A stretch of 64,000 nucleotides of DNA from Acidobacteriota bacterium. GTDB taxonomy: Bacteria; Acidobacteriota; Thermoanaerobaculia; Multivoradales; J023. A model generated the notes under the pieces. It saw only the letters and a list, made by a program, of their open reading frames with translations, was not told where the DNA came from and made no database searches. Made by a program: the position numbers and the translations under genes. Shown piece by piece: positions 30,614 to 40,556 of this stretch. Every line of letters starts with the position of its first letter. Positions within the stretch are counted from its first letter, which is position 1. The stretch covers positions 248,001 through 312,000 of the forward strand of contig JAJCXR010000053.1 in assembly GCA_029263315.1 (NCBI GenBank), written 5' to 3'.

Positions 30614-31858
30614 ATGCATCGCATTGTCGTTTCCGAACCGCCGCCTCTCGCCACCCAATTCCCTCGGCCATCGGCTCGCACCCGGCGGTTGCCGGCCCTC
30701 CGGGGGTCGACGTGCCTCGCCATGGCATTTGTCGCGGCCCTGGGTCTGACGATGATCGGCCTGGCGCCCAGCCCAGCGATCGCCCAAGACGGCGACGCCA
30801 CCTCCGAGACGGAGGACCGCCAATTTTTCGATCAGGTCTCCGTTTCCCTGCACACGGTGGTCACCCGCGTCACCGACCGCCGTGGGGAACCGGTGCTCCA
30901 CCTCGGCCCCGAGGATCTGGTGGCCGAGGTGGGCGGCGTCGAGGTCCCGATCTATGCCGTCGACTGGTACACCGGCACGTCCGATAGCCCGGTGATTCAT
31001 GACCGAGCGGTCGACGATGAGCTGCCCGAGAACCTACAAAACTGGCGTCAAACCCTCTCCCCGGAGATGGCGCAACAGATCGTCGAAGCCACCGACCGTT
31101 TGGTGGTGATTTTCATCCAGGTGGGCCATCACCAGGTGGTGACCCTCGATGAGTCTTACATTTCCGGGCACCTCAAGCTGCTGCCCCACCTGCGCAAGAT
31201 GTTGGACGAGCTCGATCCCGAAGACCGCGTCGCCGTCGTCTCCTATGACTCGCGGCTCAAGCTGTGGCTCGACTTCACCCTCGACCGCGAGGCCGTCAAC
31301 ACCGCCATCTACGACGGTATCGGATTCGGCCAACCGGTGCCGCGTCGCAACCACCGTCTATCGCTGCTCGATGTGCTGGACGAAGGTGCCATGCGCCGGG
31401 CGACGACACCGGAGCTGGCCCTGCTGGCCACGGCCCGCGGCCTCGCCAAGCTACCGGGGATCAAAGACATGATCTTCGTCGGCTGGGGCCTGGGACGCTA
31501 CACCCATGGGCTCGGCGTTTTGATGCCTGAGGACTTCTCCACCGCCGTCAGCGTGTTGGGACGCTCCCAGACCACCGTCTCGGTGCTCGATGTGACCCAG
31601 ATGGAGAGTCATGCCCTAGCCTCCGGGCTGCAGAGCGTCGCCGCCGCCACCGGTGGCACCTATGCCAGCACCTACGAAGCGGTGGGACGCAAGGTGAGCC
31701 AGTTGGGGCGCACCTTGCGCGGTTATTACATCGTCAGCCTGGACCGCAAGGCATTGCCCGCCGACGGCGGCAAGCTGGTGCTGTCGATCCCGCGGCGGGA
31801 CACCTCGGTGCTGCACAGCGCCGTGGTCTTTCCGAAACGGCGTGATCGAGGCCGCTAG
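30614..31858 (+). CDS. VWFA-related acidobacterial-type secreted protein
   Basis: This 414-residue protein has an N-terminal hydrophobic signal (about 37-58, ending SPAIAQ). It starts the mature part with SLHTVVTRVTDRRGEPVLHL followed by GPEDL, the entry pattern of VWFA-related proteins abundant in Acidobacteria. The middle (about 160-330) is the von Willebrand A-like fold (RLVVIFIQVG, DRVAVVSYDSRLKLWLDFT, IKDMIFVGWG). The canonical MIDAS DxSxS is not seen, so metal-dependent adhesion is uncertain. The terminal LRGYYIVSLDRKAL then KLVLSIPRRDT matches the usual closing strands. Function is unknown, probably periplasmic or surface. GGAG precedes the ATG; an internal ATG at 30722 would give a shorter, more typical signal peptide. 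Confidence 0.82.
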   Translation: MHRIVVSEPPPLATQFPRPSARTRRLPALRGSTCLAMAFVAALGLTMIGLAPSPAIAQDGDATSETEDRQFFDQVSVSLHTVVTRVTDRRGEPVLHLGPEDLVAEVGGVEVPIYAVDWYTGTSDSPVIHDRAVDDELPENLQNWRQTLSPEMAQQIVEATDRLVVIFIQVGHHQVVTLDESYISGHLKLLPHLRKMLDELDPEDRVAVVSYDSRLKLWLDFTLDREAVNTAIYDGIGFGQPVPRRNHRLSLLDVLDEGAMRRATTPELALLATARGLAKLPGIKDMIFVGWGLGRYTHGLGVLMPEDFSTAVSVLGRSQTTVSVLDVTQMESHALASGLQSVAAATGGTYASTYEAVGRKVSQLGRTLRGYYIVSLDRKALPADGGKLVLSIPRRDTSVLHSAVVFPKRRDRGR

Positions 31859-31894
31859 CCCTAGAGTTTCCGGGCCAGAAGCTTCGAGACAGCT

Positions 31895-33706
31895 CTACTT
31901 CTCGCCACGCAAGAGTTTCAGGAGACCTCCCCAGGCGCGCCGTATAAAACCCGGATTCTTTTCCCTTTCCTCAGCTCTAGCAGCCTGAACCCGCTTGTAG
32001 TCTCCACATTCCCCCTGCATGCACTCGTTGAGTCCTCCGGGGTGCTCCTGTCCCTTGTGAATATTGTACAGTCCCGAACGAAACGCCCGGTTGTACTGCT
32101 CCTCGGAAACAAAGAGGTCCGTTCCGGGACGTAGGATCAGCTCCCCACCGATCTCGACATTCCTCAAAAACTTGGTTCCTTTGACGGTCAACTTCCGAGT
32201 CGCCGTATCGAAACCCAGTTGCGCGGGTCCCGCCTTGATGAACAGAACCCCGCCTTCTTCACCCAGTGACTTTCTCTGGATGATCGAGCCCTTGGCACCG
32301 AAGGAGGCCTTGAGCTTCACCGCCGCCCTAAACTTGATGCCTTCATCGGTTGCTGAGATGGAGACGTAGAAATTGCCCAAGTTGACGGTGACCTTACCTC
32401 CGTATTCTTCGAGATCGATGGTGGTGCTCTTGGATTGTTGCCCGTCGGGGTCGACGAGGTTCACCGGATTGGCCCGGGCATACTGATAAAGATTGACCGT
32501 CGACGGCAGGTAAGGATCAAAGTCCCGGGCCGGGTCCGGCCGGTTGAATCTGGCGGCGTCGGCGTCGTAGTAGCGGGCCCGCATGTAGGTGAGGCCGGTG
32601 GCGCCGTCGTCCTCGTGGCCGGTGAAGCCATAGACCCCGTCGTGGTCCTTGGCGCCGCCGACGGAAAGGTCGTGCCCGTAGGGCGAATATTCGTGCACCG
32701 TCTCTTTGTTGCCGTCCCAAGCGAACACCGGATTGCCCATGCGGTCGGTGAAATGCTGCTGACCCTGCACCGACCCATCGGGCATATGGGTCGCCGTGTG
32801 GATCCGTTGGCCGTTCAAGGTCACATGCTCCCGATGTCGCAGGGTGAGGCCGTCGCGCCCCCGCACATCTTCGGCGACGACCTCACCGCCAGCGTCACGG
32901 TAGGCGTAGGTGACTTGATCCGGCTCCAAGACCCGGGCCCGCAGGCCGCTCGCATCGTAGAGGTAATGGGCCACCCAGATGGCGGAATCTCTCTCCCGGA
33001 CTAGACGCAGTCGGCTCATCTCATCGTATTCATAGCGGTACTGATCGTCTTCGATCAGGCGACCGCGCAAATCGTAGATCCAGCCATCGCGGTGGTTGCC
33101 TGAGCTGAACTGGACCTGACCTCCATTGGCCAGTGGATTCACCCCCAGACCACCGGAGCGCGCGTTGAGGTTGCCGTTGTCATCGTAGCCATAGGACAAT
33201 ATCTGAGCGCCCCAATGGAACACCTCGAGCTGCCCCTTGGTGGTGTAGTCGAAGGCCACCGGCACGACGCCCACCGAGCGATCGGAACGGCGGTAACCGA
33301 GGACAAACCCCCGTTCGTCATAGATGAAGGTATCGGCCAAGTAGTCGGGCGAGGCCCCCTGGGCGGTGGCTTGCAAGGACCACCTGGTGGGCCGTCCCAG
33401 ACCGTCATAGCCGTGCTCGGCCAAACGATGGGGCGAGGTCCCCAAGCCGTCGTAAACATACTCTTCGGCCTTACCGTGGGTGCCGAAGACCATGTCGCGG
33501 ACCAGGGTTTGACCCTGCAAGCTCGCCCCCCGCTCCACCCCTTGATAATTGTGCTCGTAGGAACGGGATTGGCCGAAGGGGGACTCCAGGCTCGAACGGT
33601 TGCCGTAACCGTCGAAGGTTCTGTGGCTGGTGGGCTGCGCCTCGAGGGCGCCGGCCAGCAGGAGCGCTGAGCCGATCACGAAAGCGAATCGATCGATGTT
33701 TCTCAT
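31895..33706 (-). CDS. RHS/YD-repeat protein with RHS core and unassigned C-terminus
   Basis: This 603-residue protein has a signal peptide (MRNIDRFAFVIGSALLLAG ending LEAQ) and a chain of YD-type repeats (YDGLGRPTRW, YEYDEMSRLRLVRERD, YLYDASGLRARV). It then has the RHS core (GLTYMRARYYDADAARFNRPDP and PVNLVDPDGQ). In RHS toxins the segment after the core is the variable effector; here about 150 residues follow, ending in a basic helix-like GFIRRAWGGLLKLLRG. I do not recognise it, and no immunity-like gene stands beside it. It lies 143 bases downstream of the giant YD protein on the same strand. AGAGG precedes the ATG. Confidence 0.85.
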   Translation of the reverse strand: MRNIDRFAFVIGSALLLAGALEAQPTSHRTFDGYGNRSSLESPFGQSRSYEHNYQGVERGASLQGQTLVRDMVFGTHGKAEEYVYDGLGTSPHRLAEHGYDGLGRPTRWSLQATAQGASPDYLADTFIYDERGFVLGYRRSDRSVGVVPVAFDYTTKGQLEVFHWGAQILSYGYDDNGNLNARSGGLGVNPLANGGQVQFSSGNHRDGWIYDLRGRLIEDDQYRYEYDEMSRLRLVRERDSAIWVAHYLYDASGLRARVLEPDQVTYAYRDAGGEVVAEDVRGRDGLTLRHREHVTLNGQRIHTATHMPDGSVQGQQHFTDRMGNPVFAWDGNKETVHEYSPYGHDLSVGGAKDHDGVYGFTGHEDDGATGLTYMRARYYDADAARFNRPDPARDFDPYLPSTVNLYQYARANPVNLVDPDGQQSKSTTIDLEEYGGKVTVNLGNFYVSISATDEGIKFRAAVKLKASFGAKGSIIQRKSLGEEGGVLFIKAGPAQLGFDTATRKLTVKGTKFLRNVEIGGELILRPGTDLFVSEEQYNRAFRSGLYNIHKGQEHPGGLNECMQGECGDYKRVQAARAEEREKNPGFIRRAWGGLLKLLRGEK

Positions 33707-33849
33707 GGGAACCTCTTGTAGCTCGAAGGTCATCTTTGATTTCTGATCTGAAGACCGGCCTTGCTTTGCGGCCGCAAGTCGTGTGTCGATGCAGTAAGGG
33801 GGAGACCCGCCCGACGACGGGCCTCCCGCAGCCAACTGTCAGGGGACGG

Positions 33850-36800
33850 CTACTCGCCGCCCTCGTCGATCAGCTCGTCGCAATCGTTGTCGAGCCCGTC
33901 ATCGGGGAATTCGACCAACGTCGACATGTGCTCATCGCTGATCCACCCCGCCGCCGAAGCCTCCGGCGGATGCCAGCGGTTCGGTGGTGCCGCTCCTCCC
34001 CCACACACGGCCTTCAGGCAGTAGGGTGAAAGCGGATCACCAAAAGCGTCCTCGACGTAGCTCGGCCAGTCGCCGACGGTCAGCCAGACCGGCGATTGGG
34101 TGACCTCATAATCGCCGTCCCAGGCACCAAAACCCCGGCAGAAGTGCTCCTCACCGTCGATCAGCACCGTCTCGGCACAGGGACGGTCACAGGCCCCACC
34201 GGCCACCGGGGGCGGCTGGCTATTGCCTTCCACTTCCACCTCGGCGGTGAACGACCCCAGGCCGCTGCCGAAGGTGACGTGGAATTGGTAGAGGGTCGTG
34301 GCGCTCGGGCTGACGGTCAGCTGGCCGGCCGACGGCTGCTCTCCGTAGCCCACCAGGAAGAGGTAGACACTGTCGGGAAAATCCCAGTGCAAGGTGGTGG
34401 TTTGACCTGCCTGGATAGCCGATGGTTGGGCCCAAAACGAAGGCACGCTCTGGGTGCATTGATGGGTCAGTCGACGCCCCTCACCGGGTGCGCTCTCGAG
34501 CCGCGACACCTCATCCCTAGCGGCCACCAGGTAGTAGTAAGTCCCCCCAGGGACGATGCTGTCATCGAAGAAGGTGGTTCCTTCCACACCTTCGGCCACC
34601 AGGTACAGGGGGTCCGTGCCGGTGAATGGTGTCGAGCTGCGATACACCGTGTAGCTGATGTCTCCACCGCAGTGGGCTGTTCCCGGCAACCAGTCGAGCC
34701 GCGCCCGGCAATCGCTGCCGGCGATCGGATCGGCGGTCAAGCCGTCGAAGCTGGGAAACGGTTGGCTGCAGTTGAGAGCGCTGCAGGTGCCGCCTTCGCA
34801 GGCACCGATGGGTGGCTCACCCTCGAAGTCGCCGCTGAAGGTCACCTCGATGGGATCGCGCACTTGCCCCGGCAAGACGATACCGGTGCTGTCCTCGACA
34901 ATCTCCATACGAAAGCTCGCCTGGCGGGTGTAGCACCGCTTTTCACCCTCGACATAGTCCCACCAGCCGGAGCGCATGAAGACCGCTGGCTGGGGACCGT
35001 TCTTCGACGAGCCGAAGAGCAAGTCATCGAGGCGGCATTTTGGGTCGTCATCCACCGACTCGGCGGTGGCGTAGATGCGCACCGAGTAAAGGCTCTGGGC
35101 CGCACAGTTGGTATTCCAGCGAATCGTCGGCAAGGTGTCGGTGGCCTGCTGGCCGGGAAGGGCCGGTTGATCGACGCTGAAGTCGAGGATCTCGCAGGGA
35201 TCGTTGGGTCCCGGCAAGGTGCCTTGACTCTGGTCGTTGAAGTTGACCACCAACAAACCGCCACTCTCCGGAGTGCGCTGCTGCGAACCGTCGATGCCGG
35301 TCGCCTCCAAGGCGACATAGGACTTGAGCAGGGCTTGACCGTAGGTGCCGTTGCCCCCTGGCTCACCCACGCAATCCCAGTGCTGGTTGTGGTTGTTGCC
35401 CAGATCGTAGTCGTAGCCATCGACCATGAACGACAGGGCGCTGGGCCCATCCGGTTGGACGCTCCACACATTGCCGTTCAGACGGCAGCTCTCCGGCTGT
35501 AGGTAGGGATCACTCCACACCTTCAGCTCGACCGTTTCGCAGTCGCCCGAGGTGCCCCAGGTGGCCAGCGGCTGATGACCAAAGAACCCGTTGGTGGTCG
35601 CCAGGTAGTCGATGGTGCAGGGCCCGGGTCCCGGTGTTCCGGTGGGCGGCAAAGTGTAGGTGGCCCGCAGGGTCTTCATGATGGCGGTTTGGGGCTCGAC
35701 GAAGAACCCGCTCACCGGATCACGGAGATTGATCTTGAAATCGAACTCCACCCGATCGTTGCCGGTGGCCAGCATGTCGGCCACCGGATCACAGGCGGCC
35801 CCGCCGATGCCCGTATAGCCGTCGATCATGAAGCGAGCATCGCGCACTCCGTAGTGCTCGGTCTGCCAGAGATCATTGCGCACCAGGCAATTCAAGTCGC
35901 TGGGATGTCCCACCGCCGTACGGGTCAGCTCGACCTCATAACCCTCACAATTGCGCGCCTCCCAGGCGACGATGGGGACGACGCCCGGCGCCGAGCTTTC
36001 GGTGAACAGACGGGTATAGCAACCGGTGGGGAAACCACCGACCGGCTCCACATAGCCAAGCACCGGCGTGGTCTCGAAGACCTCTCCGGTGGCCGGGTTT
36101 TTTGTCCACACCCGGAACCAGGCCCGCTCGACGGGCCCACAGCTCTGACCGCTCAGACCGACATAGCCATCGAGCATAAAGGACGCTGACACCTGACCGC
36201 CCAGGCCGGTCGCCAGCACCCCCGGATCTAGGCAAAGGTCGGCCCCCGGCAGGGACGCATCGACTTCGGCCTCGGCCAGCACTTTCACCTCGTATCCTTC
36301 ACAGGACTCCGTTTCCCAGCGGATCACCGGCGCAGTGCCGTTGAGACCGTCGATCACGTTGACATTGCGGACATCGCAGATGTCGCCGCTCAGCACCCGT
36401 CCCGTCATCGGACCGACGGCGTGGACTTCCTCGCCGTCTGCATCGACCACCGAGCCATGGAAGGTCGCCTGCGGCAAGCCGGGACAGTCCGGGTTGTTGT
36501 AGTCCTCGGGAAAGGTCGGCTCTCCTTCTTCCATGTCATAACCGGTGACCATGAACAGCGCCCGACGGGGCCCGTTCTTGTCGGCCGAGAACAAGACATT
36601 TTCAAAGGTGCAGGCAGCCGATGCATCGACGGTCGAAGACCGTATCTCCACATTCAGGGGTCCATCCTCCGGGCAATTGACCGTCGTCCACTCGACCAAG
36701 GCCCCTTCGTTGATGCCGTCGCGCACCCGGAAATGGCCGAAGTGACAGCTATCCGGGCCGACCGGTTCATTGAGAACCTGCCAGGCCGAGGCCAAGGTGG

Positions 36801-39800
36801 GCTCGCTACCCCGCCAGCCGTAGACCCGCCAGCGATAGTTGACCGCGGGATCGAGCAGGAAATCCCCGTCGGCGTCGAGATCGTCTAGAAAGGCCTGCCC
36901 CGCCGTCGGGTTCGGCAGCCCGGCAATGGCCTGCTCGATGACGTTGCGGGTCAAAACCACCCCTTCCTCCGTTGTTTGGAAGATCAGCGGTGGCGTCGGC
37001 GGCGCTCCGGGAGGCGGCGCCCCCAAACGTTGGAAGATCACCTCGAAGTGGTCCACCGAGACGGTGGATTGCCAGCTCAGGTCGAGACTGTCACCGAAGA
37101 GCCAATATTTCGACGGTTGCAGCTCGACCGGTGATCGGCCAGCCTGTGGCATGTCGACCGAGGTGGCCAAGGGTCGTTGCAGCACATCAAAGTCATCCTG
37201 CTCGGTGGTCACCGCCAGTCCCTCCGCCGTTGAGGTGGAGGTCAGGAGCTGGTTGTTGGCGTCGCTGTAGAAATTGCTGAGCGTCTCCTGGCGGAGCCCA
37301 CCGGGCGAGACCTCCTCCCGGCGGCTCAAACGATCGAGGGCATCGTAGTGGGACACCGTGGTCGAGCCGTCCGTGTGTTGGGTGCGGACCAGCCGCCCCA
37401 AGGCATCGTAAGCATGCAGCACCGGCGGCACGCCGAGGCTCGAGTCCGGCTCAAAAGTATTCACCTCCACCAGGCAGAACATCTCCGGGTGACACTCGAG
37501 GATCTTGCGACCGAACCAATCGGTTGCTTCCAAACGTGGCTCACCGGCGGCGGCTTGGATCAAGGTTCGCTGCAGACCTTCGACAAAGCGATAGGCGAAG
37601 GAGGTCTGGTGAATATCCGATCCCTGGTGGGTCGCAGCCCGCAACATGCGGCCGAAAAAGTCGCTCTCCGTCTCGCGGACGGTGGTCGATGTCTCATCGC
37701 TGTTCGATCGGGTTTCGATTTGCCGCTGCAAACCACCGGAGGGGGCCGAGAAATCGATATCGATCTTCTCCAGCCACTGGCCTTGTGCATCCAAGGTCCG
37801 TACCGACCGACGACGGCCAAAGACATCGTAGGTATAGGAGCGCACCGCCCCGCTGGCATTGGTCTCGGAAGCCACAAGCCCCAGCGGATCGTAGTGCGTA
37901 CGGGTGATGCCCACGGTCGAGGCATCGATGGCTAGACGTTTCTCGATGACCCGGCCCCAAGGATCGGATACCTCGACGATCAGATCCCGGCCTCCTAGGC
38001 GCTCCGTCTTGGTCGATATCTCGCCGGGCTGGCTGTGGATGACCTCACGGGGCAGCTGACCGCTGCCGGGCACCTCCGTCCGCACCAGGCGGCGGTCTGC
38101 ATCGTATTCGTAGGTCATAGTGACACCGTCCTTGGTTTGCTCGATCGGTTTGCCGTCCGGCCTTATCAGGCGCTCGATGGGTGGGCCCAAGGGCGGTTGC
38201 ACCAAGGTTGCAGTAGCAAAATCGTAGCTCTCGAAGGTGGTCGTCTGATCCGTCGAGGGCACATCCCCGAGACGGGTTTCGCTGGCCAACATGCCCCGCC
38301 ACGGGTGGCCCGGGCTGTAGTATTCGAAATCTGTCGTTGCGGCGTCCGTTGGAGAAAAGTAGTATTTGCGCTGCAACAACAGGGGATGGCGGCCGTCCTC
38401 GTAGGCATACTCCTCGAGACCCACCCGCGACGGGACGCCCGACTCGACAATGCTCTGGCCGGTGAGGGTCGGCAAGGTCAGAACGTGGGGCTGGTCGGCG
38501 ATGGAAGTGTCTAGCCCATGGGGCCCCACGACGCGGCTTTCGTACTCGAAGTCCTGCTGTAAGACCTGCAGCGGCTGATCGATGCGCGACTGGATGATCT
38601 TGGTGGGGCGATCGTAGGACGGTCCCGCCAGGGTGTTCTTGACGACGTGGTACTCGAATTGGGTGTCCCAGTACTGGTCGTCCTTCTTGACGATGTAGCG
38701 GTGGACCACGGGAATGCGATTCAAGACATCGGCCTTGGGATTCTGAATATGCCCACTGGATAAGAGGTTGTAGCGACGGTAGCTCCACTCCTCTCGATGG
38801 TGTGAGCCACCCGCATTGAAGGTGAAATTTCCGTTCAGCGGCCGAAAAGCTCCACTCGCCGGACCGCCGTATGCCTCTAGGCGTCGCCAAGGGCGACCCG
38901 CCAAGTGAGCGTAGAAATTGGGAAAAGGGGTCGGCTCGCAGAAGGCGCGGGGGGTGGCGTCGGGGACCCCGACCATGTTGGCCGAAGCTTGGTAGTACTG
39001 GGTCAAGCGCTCATAGGGCACTTCCGACTCCGTCGACTTCATGCTCACGACCCACGACGTGTTGTAATCACCGTAGGCGCTGTATTCCCAGCCCTGCTTG
39101 TAGTCGTACTCGTAGGTCTCGCCGCCATAGGAGAGACGCTCCACGCGGGTTCGATAGGCCGGCGTCATCTCGACCGTGGTGCCGACTTGGCCCGGCACCC
39201 AGGTGTACGGACAGAGGAACTGGATCACTTCCTTGTATTCCAACTCCACGACACCCAAGGATGGCAGCTCGACCCTGCGGAGATGCACCTTCGGACCCTC
39301 TTGGGTGTTCTGGGGCCCATAGCGGAAGACGGTGCGGTGACCTACGGGAGTGACCTGCGCCCGCAACTCGGTGACCACCTGACCGCTGACATGCTGGGCC
39401 TCCTCATACTCGAAGAACATCAGATCCTGGTCAGCATGGCCGGGTGCTTCGAGAGTGACATGATCGAGCACCGTCCACCCGGTGGTCGGGCGCTGTTCAT
39501 AGTGCAGCCGCAGAGTGCGGCCCCAGTCGTCGGAAACGGTTTGTAGGAGAGGTGTGTCCCCAGCGCAGGCGCCAAGGCTCTTGGCCTCTTCTGAGCCACC
39601 GGAGCCGACCGTGGGGAAAAAACCTTCGACATCACAGTAGGTCAAGGTCAGCTTTCTGCCGTTGGCCTGCTCGATCTCGACCGGGTAGAAGAATCCCATG
39701 CCTATGGGTGAAACGGACCTGGCGCGGAAGGTCGTGCGGCTGCCGTCGCGATCGAGCAGCACAAAGGTATCGCTGGCCAACTGCATGTTCTGTGGATCGA

Positions 39801-40374
39801 AGAGACGCTCGAGGCGGCGCAGCCTGGAATCTAAGAAGTGAACGTTGTACCAGGTATCGCCGCTGGGAATTTGCTGGAAGAAGAGGTCGATCTTGAGCTC
39901 GTTCTCGGCTCCGTTGGGCTCGCGAAACAACACCCGATCGTATTCGGTGGGCCGATCCGACTCGAAGATCTGAAGATGCGTCGGCTCGTGACCCGAGGGG
40001 CTGAGGACCCCATAACCTACGTACCAACCGGCGCCGAGAGATCGCGCCCCCATGACCGTGTCCCCCGGCAGTGGAAAGACATCCGCCAGGGTGCGTTCCT
40101 GATTGGAATAGTGGATGGGAACGGACAATCCGTCGACACCGACCGTCAGATCGATGCTGACGCTACCGGAGTATTCGTTGTAGGACACCAGCGGCACTTG
40201 ATCGATCATGCCGATGCTATTGGAGCGCGATTCGATGGGGCGGATCGGCTCGTATTCGTTCTGCTGGCCCAGGGCGGGCGCGATCGACACAAAGGCCGAG
40301 ACGATGAGGGCGAAGGAGCGCCAGAGCAGGACACCGGGGTCCAAGCCACGGCGATGGGACAGTTCTCTTCTCAT
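33850..40374 (-). CDS. Giant secreted YD-repeat protein with five Cys-rich modules and MopE-like tail
   Basis: This 2174-residue protein has a signal peptide ending PALGQQ. The first third is the beta-rich N-terminal region usual in RHS proteins (YSGSVSIDLTVGVDGLSVPI then HYS), then YD repeats (MTYEYDADRRLVRTE, RSYTYDVFGRRRSVRTLD, LHAYDALGRLVRTQHTDG). There is no RHS core. Next come five modules of about 110-150 residues (about 34860-36755), each with C...(V/I)xWxTxxC...C...(F)MxxGYxx cysteine spacing. Then a Fn3-like domain (YTVYRSSTPF) and an Ig-like domain follow, and the end DDGLDNDCDELIDEGGE is a MopE-type putative metal-binding motif. It probably forms a large surface shell. It precedes the smaller RHS-core protein and may act with it. 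Start chosen at 40374. Confidence 0.83.
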   Translation of the reverse strand: MRRELSHRRGLDPGVLLWRSFALIVSAFVSIAPALGQQNEYEPIRPIESRSNSIGMIDQVPLVSYNEYSGSVSIDLTVGVDGLSVPIHYSNQERTLADVFPLPGDTVMGARSLGAGWYVGYGVLSPSGHEPTHLQIFESDRPTEYDRVLFREPNGAENELKIDLFFQQIPSGDTWYNVHFLDSRLRRLERLFDPQNMQLASDTFVLLDRDGSRTTFRARSVSPIGMGFFYPVEIEQANGRKLTLTYCDVEGFFPTVGSGGSEEAKSLGACAGDTPLLQTVSDDWGRTLRLHYEQRPTTGWTVLDHVTLEAPGHADQDLMFFEYEEAQHVSGQVVTELRAQVTPVGHRTVFRYGPQNTQEGPKVHLRRVELPSLGVVELEYKEVIQFLCPYTWVPGQVGTTVEMTPAYRTRVERLSYGGETYEYDYKQGWEYSAYGDYNTSWVVSMKSTESEVPYERLTQYYQASANMVGVPDATPRAFCEPTPFPNFYAHLAGRPWRRLEAYGGPASGAFRPLNGNFTFNAGGSHHREEWSYRRYNLLSSGHIQNPKADVLNRIPVVHRYIVKKDDQYWDTQFEYHVVKNTLAGPSYDRPTKIIQSRIDQPLQVLQQDFEYESRVVGPHGLDTSIADQPHVLTLPTLTGQSIVESGVPSRVGLEEYAYEDGRHPLLLQRKYYFSPTDAATTDFEYYSPGHPWRGMLASETRLGDVPSTDQTTTFESYDFATATLVQPPLGPPIERLIRPDGKPIEQTKDGVTMTYEYDADRRLVRTEVPGSGQLPREVIHSQPGEISTKTERLGGRDLIVEVSDPWGRVIEKRLAIDASTVGITRTHYDPLGLVASETNASGAVRSYTYDVFGRRRSVRTLDAQGQWLEKIDIDFSAPSGGLQRQIETRSNSDETSTTVRETESDFFGRMLRAATHQGSDIHQTSFAYRFVEGLQRTLIQAAAGEPRLEATDWFGRKILECHPEMFCLVEVNTFEPDSSLGVPPVLHAYDALGRLVRTQHTDGSTTVSHYDALDRLSRREEVSPGGLRQETLSNFYSDANNQLLTSTSTAEGLAVTTEQDDFDVLQRPLATSVDMPQAGRSPVELQPSKYWLFGDSLDLSWQSTVSVDHFEVIFQRLGAPPPGAPPTPPLIFQTTEEGVVLTRNVIEQAIAGLPNPTAGQAFLDDLDADGDFLLDPAVNYRWRVYGWRGSEPTLASAWQVLNEPVGPDSCHFGHFRVRDGINEGALVEWTTVNCPEDGPLNVEIRSSTVDASAACTFENVLFSADKNGPRRALFMVTGYDMEEGEPTFPEDYNNPDCPGLPQATFHGSVVDADGEEVHAVGPMTGRVLSGDICDVRNVNVIDGLNGTAPVIRWETESCEGYEVKVLAEAEVDASLPGADLCLDPGVLATGLGGQVSASFMLDGYVGLSGQSCGPVERAWFRVWTKNPATGEVFETTPVLGYVEPVGGFPTGCYTRLFTESSAPGVVPIVAWEARNCEGYEVELTRTAVGHPSDLNCLVRNDLWQTEHYGVRDARFMIDGYTGIGGAACDPVADMLATGNDRVEFDFKINLRDPVSGFFVEPQTAIMKTLRATYTLPPTGTPGPGPCTIDYLATTNGFFGHQPLATWGTSGDCETVELKVWSDPYLQPESCRLNGNVWSVQPDGPSALSFMVDGYDYDLGNNHNQHWDCVGEPGGNGTYGQALLKSYVALEATGIDGSQQRTPESGGLLVVNFNDQSQGTLPGPNDPCEILDFSVDQPALPGQQATDTLPTIRWNTNCAAQSLYSVRIYATAESVDDDPKCRLDDLLFGSSKNGPQPAVFMRSGWWDYVEGEKRCYTRQASFRMEIVEDSTGIVLPGQVRDPIEVTFSGDFEGEPPIGACEGGTCSALNCSQPFPSFDGLTADPIAGSDCRARLDWLPGTAHCGGDISYTVYRSSTPFTGTDPLYLVAEGVEGTTFFDDSIVPGGTYYYLVAARDEVSRLESAPGEGRRLTHQCTQSVPSFWAQPSAIQAGQTTTLHWDFPDSVYLFLVGYGEQPSAGQLTVSPSATTLYQFHVTFGSGLGSFTAEVEVEGNSQPPPVAGGACDRPCAETVLIDGEEHFCRGFGAWDGDYEVTQSPVWLTVGDWPSYVEDAFGDPLSPYCLKAVCGGGAAPPNRWHPPEASAAGWISDEHMSTLVEFPDDGLDNDCDELIDEGGE

Positions 40375-40407
40375 TTTAAAAAACCTTTTTGAGCATGTGA
40401 ATCCACG

Positions 40408-40543
40408 GCGAAGCATCCTGCTTCGCAGAACAGAAGAACAGCAACCAACGTGTGCGGTCGATGGCTTCCCTGGGCTCAACGGCCCATCGCTCGGATGTGC
40501 GGCAAGGCCAGGGAAGCTAGAGGCTCATCCCCGAGGCGGGGAT
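40408..40543 (-). other. Hairpin-rich intergenic region upstream of the giant YD gene
   Basis: Three perfect stems occur between the small secreted-protein gene and the YD gene: GCGAAGCA/TGCTTCGC (40408-40415 with 40419-40426), GCTTCCCTGG/CCAGGGAAGC (40464-40473 with 40507-40516) and CATCCCC/GGGGATG (40525-40531 with 40537-40543). The last follows the small gene's stop and may be its terminator; the others may structure the leader of the YD mRNA. Confidence 0.4.
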
Positions 40544-40556
40544 GGCAGCGGCGGCA

